The position numbers were made by a program, and so were the translations under genes. Below, piece by piece: positions 57,470 to 64,000 of a stretch of 64,000 nt of DNA; position 1 is the stretch's first letter, and each line of letters opens with the position of its first letter. A model generated the notes under the pieces. It searched no databases. It worked only from the letters and a program-made list of their open reading frames with translations, and had not been told where the DNA came from. The stretch is from Torymus aiolomorphi (taxonomy: Eukaryota; Arthropoda; Insecta; Hymenoptera; Torymidae): contig CM070875.1 in assembly GCA_036365515.1 (NCBI GenBank), forward strand, positions 96,262,128-96,326,127, read 5' to 3'.

Positions 57470-57639
57470 AATCTTCTTGCCTTTCTCATAGCTCTGAGGG
57501 ACAGATATGAATGACAACACGGGTTACTATATCTATTTATCATATATATAGGCCCTTATTCACACAGCCCTGAGCTACAGACGAAAAAATAAAGAACAAA
57601 GTAACAAGACGGAACAAGATAGAACAAGAAGGAACAATC
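57176..57639. other. Spacer with MITE fragments and an (AC)n run
   Basis: An (AC)n run lies at 57419-57466. On its sides, CATAGCTCTGAGGGACAGA (57488-57506) and GCCCTTATTCACACAGCCC (57553-57572) are pieces of the GGGCCTTC MITE. CCCGGAAACAACCG and CAGGAAACAACCG repeat nearby. No gene seen. Confidence 0.5.
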
Positions 57640-58105
57640 AATTATAATAATCACTTTTAAAAAAATACTTTAGCCTTACGGGGCCTTACTAAGGGCCTGG
57701 ATCCAAAATTGAGTCTGTTCGTCAGATAACCGCTTTAATTTCCTGAAAGATTATTCTTTTAAGTCTTTTTTTTTTTAACACTTACTTTTCGAGTCAAAGT
57801 CGTTTTCGAAATACGCTATTAGTTCAAAAATGATAATGGACCCAAAGGAGGGTGTTAGAAAAAAAAGATGGACACATGTCTGGACATATTTTAAACTGTA
57901 GAATTAAACAAAAAATAGGGATGCCTCTTGAAAAAACAGATTTTAGCCTTACAGGGCCTTACTAAGGCGCTGGGCCTGAAATTGGGTCAGTTCTTCAGAT
58001 AGCCTCTTTGATTTCTTAGAAAATTGTTCTCTTGTTTTGGTTTTCATAAATCGCTTAGTTTTCGAGATATTCCAGTGTGTAAGTTAAAATGGGTCAGCCT
58101 GTATA
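57640..58105. mobile_element. Mariner-like terminal relic with a ~250-bp duplicated block
   Basis: Two copies of TTTAGCCTTACGGGGCCTTAC followed by CTGGGCC...AAATTGAG-type sequence lie at about 57660-57780 and 57930-58050. The block ends GTTTTCGAGATATTCCAG, then AAAATGGGTCAGCCTGTA at 58088-58105, which resembles the right end of transposon 2 (CGAGATATTTGCC, AAAATGGGACACCCGGTA). Probably one end of a lost mariner-like element. Confidence 0.55.
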
Positions 58106-58255
58106 GATATGAATGTAGCCTATGAATGTTATTCTTATTACAGTACCTGTTCCTATAACTTGTTTTTTCTCCGTGTAATGGACTTAACCCATGTTTAATA
58201 TGATATCTGTGTGTTGTTCCTTTCTGTTTAACGGCCTTACCAACAGTTGTTGATA

Positions 58256-58458
58256 GGGCCTTCGCACAGCTCTGAGGCACAGATATAAAGAACATGCATA
58301 ACATGGGTTCGTATATCTATATATACGAGGAACAGCGAGATACACGAGAAACAAGACTCTTGTTCCTCGTGTATCTCGCTGTTCCCCGTATATATAGATA
58401 TACTAACCCATTTTATTCTTGTTCTTTACATCTGTTCCTCATAGCTGTGCGAAGGCCC
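58256..58458. mobile_element. Intact copy of the GGGCCTTCGCACAGC MITE (203 bp)
   Basis: GGGCCTTCGCACAGCTCTGA at the left and its inverted partner ending GCTGTGCGAAGGCCC bound a palindrome with arms close to 100 bp (ATAACATGGGTTCGTATATC, CGAGGAACAGCGAGATACAC) meeting at AACAAGACTCTTGTT. Other copies are at 48690-51809 (split), 56775 (diverged) and 57488 (fragments). Confidence 0.8.
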
Positions 58459-58471
58459 ATAGCGTCACATC

Positions 58472-58793
58472 AGGGAGTATCTACACTAGGGGCGCGTGCG
58501 ATGACTCGCGTCGAGATGCGCGCCCAAACGCGCGTTCAAATTGTGCGTTCCCAGCTGTTTCACATCGTTCGAATTTTCTAACGTCATGAACTAGACTTTG
58601 AAGACGCGATCTGTAGTCTACGTACTATAGTACTTAGACTACAGTAGACTACAGTTCGCGTCTTCAAAGTGTAGCTCATGACGTTAGAAGATTGGAACGA
58701 TGTGAAACAGCTGGGAACGCACAATTTGAACGCGCGTTTGGGCGCGCATCTCGACGCGCGTCATCGCACGCGCCCCTAGTGTAGGCACTCCCT
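58472..58793. mobile_element. 322-bp near-perfect palindrome
   Basis: AGGGAGTATCTACACTAGGG at 58472 is inverted at 58793. Arms of about 150 bp share GGCGCGTGCGATGAC, GTCGAGATGCGCGCCCAAAC, GAACGCACAATTTGAACGCG (or complement) and CTTTGAAGACGCG, around a centre of TAGTCTACGTACTATAG. GC-rich ends contrast with AT-rich neighbours. It begins 14 bp after the MITE at 58256. Confidence 0.8.
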
Positions 58794-58885
58794 CATACGC
58801 CTATTAAGGCTAGAACACTTAAAAAGGAATACACGAAAAACATAGGTATACGATGGAACAACTAGGAACAGCGCGTTGTGTGGCA

Positions 58886-59079
58886 TTGTGTCCATGATCA
58901 AGCGTTCATAACCTACTAACTGTGCTAAGTTTATAAAAAAATAAACAATTATAATACAGGTAAATGCATAAATTATACAAATACATTCAATTGTCACTCA
59001 TAAAAGTTACTTACTATTATTTATTTTTTTATAAACTTAGCACAGTTAATAGGTTATGAACGCTTGATCATGGGCACAA
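58886..59079. mobile_element. 194-bp palindrome
   Basis: ATGATCAAGCGTTCATAACC and CTGTGCTAAGTTTATAAAAA at the left are inverted at 59020-59070. Arms are about 57 bp; the centre is AT-rich. Confidence 0.75.
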
Positions 59080-59400
59080 CGACCACGGTCGTACACACAG
59101 GTCCGGAAACTCTGGTGGTGGGGATAGGGCCACTAATGAAGCCCAGGTACGCTTCGAAAATCGACCACGAGGTCGCGCGCCATTGAAAACGTCCACGAGT
59201 CACGTGGTATATGGAGGGAGTGCGGAGGTTCAAATATTGCCTGAAACAATTATTTTTGTTCATATCGTTCATATTTTGAAAATAACATTGTAATAGCGAA
59301 TCCAAAAAGTTTCATTTTTATAAATAACTTTTTTATAAATTGATAATAAATGTGTTTGCTTACAGAAAACCGGAGTCATACTGTATGTATATAAACAAAT
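59080..59400. other. Spacer, nothing recognised
   Basis: Unique sequence with a GC-richer part (ACGACCACGGTCGTACAC near 59079-59097 is locally palindromic). No gene seen. Confidence 0.5.
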
Positions 59401-59811
59401 ATATGGGGAATTCTCAGGAACTTTTACTTTTATGTCACATTTTTTTTTAAGTATTATTGCTGCTATTAACGGTGCGTGGAAAGCACATACACGAGACAGG
59501 GTGTAAAAGCTTCAATTTTTACGTAGAAAACCAATCCTGTGAACGATATTAGTGTGCCACGCATGCCCAATTCGGAGCATGTAAAAAACTCAACTTTTCA
59601 AAAGTAGACCTTTTTCGACAGTTTTTTATGTGCTCCGAATTGGGCAAGCGTGACACACTAATATGGTTTACATGACTGGTTTTCTACGTAAAAATTGAAG
59701 CTTTTACACCCTGTCTGGTTTATGTGCTTCGCACGCACGGCTAATAGCAGCAATAAATTGATTAAAAAAAAGAGTGACATAAAAGTAAAAGTTCCTGAGA
59801 ATTTCCCATAT
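59401..59811. mobile_element. 411-bp palindrome
   Basis: ATATGGGGAATTCTCAGGAA at the left is mirrored at the right (CCTGAGAATTTCCCATAT). Arms of about 195 bp share ACTTTTATGTCAC, GCTGCTATTA, GACAGGGTGTAAAAGCTTCA, TTTTTACGTAGAAAACC and CCCAATTCGGAGCA, with a short centre near 59608. Confidence 0.8.
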
Positions 59812-60591
59812 GAAGTCATATTTTTTTAGGAGATTTCTAGGAGAAAAGTGTAATATATTTGTAACGTGCTAGTCCTGCTAAAGGATATCAATGCGATCAC
59901 GTATTACGAAGAAATAATTTCAAAAATATTTATTAAAATAATTATTCAAAAGTATACTTTTAAAGCTTTTTCAACTTTTAATATATCACGTTAATTCAAG
60001 AACAAAGAACATTATTCCGACAATTTTCGTGTTATTAAACATCCACTTGGGGTACTATGAAAAATAATTTCTAACATATGAAAGTAAATACATATAACAT
60101 ACTATTGATGTAGAATCGCAAAGTTAAAAAATAAGCAGTAGTAGGTGCGCAAAAATATCTTGTGAAATTCTTGTAAGATAAGAAATATCAGGTATGACAG
60201 AGCATTAAATAAATCATTGTTTCTTATATGTTAGTAAACTTTCATTAATAAATAAGTAAATTAATTTATTAATAGAATTATTAGTACTGAATTTAAGTAA
60301 TATTGACAAGTTAAAATAGAGGAATAATCAATAATAAATAAAAAGCCAATCAATCGAAAAATATAAATAATTATTTATTATAATCATTACGTAGTAAATA
60401 ATAAATAGTACATTATGATACTAGTGGCATAAGTCGTACTTTACGGCACGGCGTGTATAAGCGCCCGAGCGTATAGCGAGTGAGCACGGTGCAGTAATGG
60501 ACTACTTATATATGTCACGGATAGGCGTGACATAAATGAGGATTTATGCCACGCAGTTCTATAAATACATATATTGATGAAACACATAACT
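59812..60591. other. 3' side of the P-element-like gene, no gene seen
   Basis: AT-rich, except for GGCACGGCGTGTATAAGCGC and GTGACATAAATGAGG near 60450-60540, where GTGGCATAAG, ATATGTCACG, GCGTGACATAAA and TTATGCCACG repeat in both orientations. This small inverted cluster may belong to the end of the P-like element. Confidence 0.4.
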
Positions 60592-61001
60592 TTAATTATT
60601 TTTTAATTTAGCAGTTTTTCTAATTTTGATAGCTTCCTTTCTTATTTTACCATTTTCCTGGTATGTAAATTGCCGCATTCTTAATCGTATATAATAAAAA
60701 ATGGCATACGCTAAAATTTCTGAGCCATGTTTATGACAAGGAAAAGTAAATTCATAATTCGCTAAAACATCATCTACTGTCCGATCGAAAACAAATTTGT
60801 TTGAAGCATGCTTTGCAAAACATATCTCAGTATAGTTTATTAAACTAAAAAAATGCATATTCGCATAAATTAGCCCTCCTCGAGTCTTCATCTCGACAAG
60901 CTGTGCAGCTGATGAAAGCACTTCGCATTCTGTTAGTGCTGCTTTGCATGCAGTGCAGGTCTTGTACTCTTCGTTCTTCAGCACTTGTTTACATAAATAT
61001 C
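60592..61001 (-). CDS. P-like transposase, exon F (C-terminus)
   Basis: After TATATTCACAG the frame reads YLCKQVLKNEEYKTCTACKA, then MKTRGGLIYANMHFF, and ends in a basic tail (RKEAIKIRKTAKLKNN) at the stop 60592-60594. The C..C pair followed by ...GGL and a final Lys/Arg-rich stretch match the C-terminal region of THAP9/P-type proteins. It needs one base from the previous exon to complete its first codon. Confidence 0.75.
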
Positions 61002-64000
61002 CTGTGAATATAGTTTACTATATAAATATAAAATTAACGTTTTAAATATCAAGTAAAAACTATACTACAAATAAAATGTTACTTACATTTTGACAGAAAG
61101 AGAGTCCACACTTACAGGCAACGATTTACGTATAAATCTTAAAGCATTATACTTAACACATGGATTAGTTTTATAAAGGCATCTACTAACATTGACTTCC
61201 CAAGTATTGGTTGATAATAAATTTTCTTGTCAATATTATATGTATATATATGTATATAATATATATATGTATTGTATGTATGGTACCTTTTTGGATCTCG
61301 AGAGCGCATAGACACGGTAATACTAGCTATTGACTGTGTGAGGTACTTAATCAAAGCAATAGTAAAAATAAAAATATTTAAATTAAAAAAGTTGGTGTCA
61401 AAATTGTTAAAAATCAAAGTGATTTCAATGAACATGACTACAAATGAAAAAAATAGAACTTCGATTTTTTATGTTTAGTGCAATAGCAAAATAAATTGTT
61501 AAAAAATATGATGAATATGATAGTGATAGTTATAAGGTGGGAAGAAGGTCAAGATGTAACTTTACGGTATCGATTTTGGATGTCATAGGCACGGTTTTTG
61601 GTCGGTGAAATTGCGGAAGATGATCGTGGGATTTCACAAAAACACATGCGTTCGTCATGACGTCATGACGAATCGCAGAAAAGGTTAGCAATAATATTAG
61701 TTAAAGAAGTTTTTGACGAGTACACATGTGTAGAGGTAAGATATAAAGCATAGGGAAGGTTAGTAGCAAATTATGAGATTAGGAAGATGAATAAGCGAAT
61801 AAAATGAAACCTGTAACATAATAAATAATGCAGTCAAGCACTGAAGATAAGCTATAGTCATTCTTCTACAACTTCATGTGGCTCCCAATGTTCATGTTTC
61901 AAAATGTGATCTAGCTTATTTTTTAAATTCTCCAAGGCTACAGTTTGTTTCATTTCTCTTTTTTTTCTGATTTTGTATAAATTTCTCTTATGTCTTGAAT
62001 GCTTATAACGTTCTCTAATTGTTTTTCTCTGACTGTACAGTTGCCATGCTTGGGCGCTCTGATAACGCTGTAAACCGATAATAATTTATACAAATGCAGG
62101 AACGTTGGACACGTTGGATGCTCATTGTTTCCCGCAGCTCCTCGTATGGTTCCAAAGAATTTCTAGGAAAATTTTACAGTTAATATTATTTTTAAATAAT
62201 TAAATGATAAGTTCGTACATTTTGTATATATTATATAATTTATGCAAAAGCATGTACAAAGTATTACCTCTAAATTATCCTGGTTGACTTTCCCTGTTAG
62301 TAAATATTTAAAATTAAACTTGTCAATTAAATATTTACATAAATCTAAAGTGGACCTTATGGTCACACGCAAGCCCTGAGCTGTTTCTCTCGAGAGAAAT
62401 TCTGTCTCTGCAATAATTTTATTTGTAAACGTATCTGTTTCCCAGGCATTTAACCATGCAAGAGCATCTTCCAAAATCTATAATTATGAAACATCGTCGA
62501 ATATTAAGTAATATGAAATATGTGTTATATTCGCATAAAAAATAGTTGTACGACAAATTCTTTACCTTGAAATCCTTGGATTGCGGTGTTAGTCCTTCAT
62601 TCGGCTGTTTTCGGTTTAAGGCATCGAAAATATTATTAATTCGAAGACAAAAATCAGTAGTTGCTTCACAACCTTGAAATTCCTTGTAATTATGCGATAA
62701 ATAAAACTGTAAGCCAACAGCCACAGAGTTACTGAAAATCTGAAATATAAATAAATATTTCAAATGCTTAAGGCTAATAGAATGATGAAATTATAGTGGA
62801 AAATAATTTACCTGCGTTGCAAACTTAACACGCATTTTAGTTGTACTGTCCAATTCTATGTGTCTTCTCGTAATTCTAGGACATACTCGAGCATTTGCTC
62901 GATGAAAATCTACATTAAATAAATCTTTGAAATACTTCCACTTGATGAATCCATCTGATTGTTTGACCTTTCAACGTAGAACATTATAATGTATATATAT
63001 ATATATAACAAAAAATATACTATATGGATAATCAATTTAAATAAATATAAAAAATATATAAACCTTTAATTGACCTTTGTTATACAATCGGTTTCTTATG
63101 CACTTAATTAAATGCGGTGTATCTGAGAATAAAAATATTTTTCGGTTTTCATCAAGTGGATGATCAAAGAAACTTTTCAATCCGTCGATACTGGTATCTA
63201 TTCCTAATAACTTCCACATTTTTCGATTTGTAGATGCGCCGTCCCCAATCACTCCATGGATTAAAGCTCCAGCGTTTTCTAAAAGGCATATTGCCCTCAA
63301 AACTATTTTGGCAAGATCCTCACCAGGGACGGCTGATTTGGAAGCGAAACAAGCAATAGGCTGAGTGTACTTACTCGTCAACGATTGAAACATTAGAACT
63401 AAACCATGCGTTGCCATATCATTAATGTCAGTACCTTGCAGCCCGCCATCACCAAAGTCTGTTAGACCTGAGTAGGTCAACGTTTTAGATGATACGGCAA
63501 CTGCTTTCCTTAAATTTATTTCATCTAAAACTATTACGCCGTGACGGTGTTGCTGTTCCTTTTTTTGAAAAGATTTTTTCAGAAGTTTAAAGAAGTCTTC
63601 ATCAAAGCCACATTTAGAACCCATTAACGACAAGTAATCTCGTATAGTTTTACTGCAAGGCAAAGGTAAAATATCATTTTTACGTAAAAAGTCGTAATAT
63701 CCCTGCGATCTTATGTTCATGATTAAACATAACATTATAAATTCGTCCGTGTATCGACGACCTCTAGGGTCACTCTTTTTTGCAGCAGAAATGATTTCTT
63801 GCAAAACTGTTTTTTGATTTACAGAAATATTAATCCAAGCTTTGTCTAAATCCTTATCGGTTACATTTGCCATTTTATTTTGCTGACATGCAATAGACTC
63901 TGTCAGTAATTTCAACTTGTTCTTCAAACGCTGAGCTTCTTTAGTCTTATACTTAATTTTTTTTTCAAGGCCTTCAATTTTATTTGATCAAACTCAGTCG
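60592..64000 (-). CDS. P-element/THAP9-like transposase gene (5' end beyond the window)
   Basis: Six pieces on the minus strand read as a P-element-type transposase: exon A (63064 to the edge), B (62812-62967), C (62566-62739), D (62268-62477), E (from 62162) and F (60592-61001). A-B, B-C, C-D and D-E are all phase 0 with good GT-AG sites. The catalytic region is in A (VIVLDEINL, DFGDGG, VIGDGASTN, FSDTPHLIKCIRNRL). P-type transposases bind DNA through an N-terminal THAP zinc finger, which would lie beyond 64000. The E-F joint is unresolved, and a frame break near 63975 precedes the coiled-coil part. It may be an active P-like element or a THAP9-like host gene; terminal repeats were not found. 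Confidence 0.8.
61002..61857. other. Intron E-F of the P-like gene, no other gene seen
   Basis: AT-rich, with a short (TA)n-like tract around 61240-61270. ATGACGTCATGACG near 61656-61670 is a small perfect palindrome. No coding sequence was recognised. Confidence 0.5.
61858..62072 (-). other. Unexplained 71-codon frame overlapping exon E
   Basis: A second frame overlaps the end of exon E and runs beyond it: LQRYQSAQAWQLYSQRKTIR, then KREMKQTVALENLKNKLDHI and HEHWEPHEVVEE, stop at 61858-61860. Charged and amphipathic, it looks more protein-like than chance. It could be an alternative C-terminus reached by a frameshift or alternative acceptor (GGTTTACAG precedes it), or a fragment of another gene. 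No family recognised. Confidence 0.3.
61950..62162 (-). CDS. P-like transposase, exon E (3' limit uncertain)
   Basis: After TTTTCCTAG the exon starts KFFGTIRGAAGNNEHPTCPT and FLHLYKLLSVYSVIRAPKHG, the FFG.IR.......NP motif of P-type transposases. The frame stays open to TGA at 61950-61952, but the true donor to exon F was not found; candidates leave the wrong phase. Either the transcript ends here, or an unusual donor or frameshift is involved. Confidence 0.65.
   Translation of the reverse strand, partial: KFFGTIRGAAGNNEHPTCPTFLHLYKLLSVYSVIRAPKHGNCTVREKQLENVISIQDIREIYTKSEKKEK
62268..62477 (-). CDS. P-like transposase, exon D
   Basis: Seventy codons, phase 0 to 0, between CATAATTATAG and GTAATA: ILEDALAWLNAWE, SRETAQGLRVTIRSTLDLCK and KYLLTGKVNQDNLE. 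LT...NQD.LE is the signature just before the FFG.IR motif, which opens exon E. Confidence 0.85.
62566..62739 (-). CDS. P-like transposase, exon C
   Basis: Fifty-eight codons, phase 0 to 0, between TATATTTCAG and GTAAAG: IFSNSVAVGLQFYLSHN, then EATTDFCLRINNIFDALNRK and LTPQSKDFK. The family motif FS.SV...L at the start follows ATQ/AAQ of exon B. Confidence 0.85.
62812..62967 (-). CDS. P-like transposase, exon B
   Basis: Fifty-two codons, phase 0 to 0, between GTTGAAAG and GTAAAT: VKQSDGFIKWKYFKDLFNVD, RANARVCPRITRRHIEL and TTKMRVKFATQ. This matches the family stretch W..F..LY..D.......PKLT..H......KM.V..A.Q that follows the catalytic core. Confidence 0.85.
63064..63985 (-). CDS. P-like transposase, exon A (coiled coil and catalytic core)
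   Basis: The frame contains a Lys/Leu-rich coil (KKIKYKTKEAQRLKNKLKLL), then ITVSNQ-type sequence, DPRGRRYTDEFIMLCL, the P-type core VIVLDEINLRK, GLTDFGDGG, THGLVLMFQSL, CDG-like VIGDGASTN and DTPHLIKCIRNRLYNK. It ends NKGQLK before GTTTAT in phase 0. Upstream of about 63975 the coil continues in another frame (TEFDQIK), so a single base may be missing in the AAAA run there. No start codon is present in the window. Confidence 0.8.

Overview
The window reads as nuclear DNA of an arthropod, most likely an insect. It has spliced genes with GT-AG introns, AT-rich spacers, microsatellites, satellites and a very high density of nested transposons. Nothing in it looks bacterial or organellar. The single recognisable host gene is the first coding exon of the RNA polymerase II elongation factor ELL (fly Su(Tpl)) on the minus strand at 23279-23410. 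Its later exons were not found anywhere in the 23 kb downstream of it. The order of the insect cannot be fixed from this sequence alone.

Region by region. 1-9540: a satellite of roughly 75-bp monomers, split by a 7.26-kb foldback element (840-8099) with a CTATAAA duplication, tandem-repeat arms and inner inverted arms. 9.5-18 kb: a minus-strand Mutator-like (ZSWIM/FAR1-type) transposase-derived gene of four exons whose splice phases fit. It ends in a SWIM finger and a PHD finger, but the 3' part carries two frameshifts in homopolymers and one stop. Its 4.5-kb first intron is filled with palindromic elements. 18-27.6 kb: palindromes, the ELL exon and its upstream region, a three-way-junction palindrome (24001-24368, with a neighbouring hairpin to 24548), a decayed non-LTR fragment and a pogo/Tigger-like transposase tail. 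27.6-29.3 kb: a satellite built on a 12-bp CACGTG-rich motif. 29.6-33 kb: a TTAA-flanked palindrome split by a short, internally deleted Copia element. 33-37.5 kb: a decayed non-LTR element, a minisatellite, an inverted-repeat element and CT-rich DNA.

37.5-46.8 kb: a minus-strand CACTA (Tnp2-like) transposase gene whose core is split by a 2.7-kb Tc1/mariner-like element, and whose 4.2-kb second intron holds long purine-rich and microsatellite DNA plus a non-LTR fragment. 47-52 kb: a second, diverged mariner-like element nested in a palindromic MITE. 52-55 kb: a composite foldback cluster with two inverted tRNA-like cloverleaves. 55-59.8 kb: a run of near-perfect palindromes and MITE copies. 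60.6-64 kb: a spliced minus-strand P-element/THAP9-like transposase gene that runs off the window edge.

The genes do not form a pathway; the unifying theme is layered insertion. At least four insertions can be ordered from target-site duplications: foldback into satellite, Copia into a TTAA palindrome, mariner-like into CACTA, and mariner-like into a MITE. A second theme is inverted-repeat architecture: more than fifteen hairpin-forming units of 0.1-7 kb. All homology statements come from recalled family motifs, not searches.
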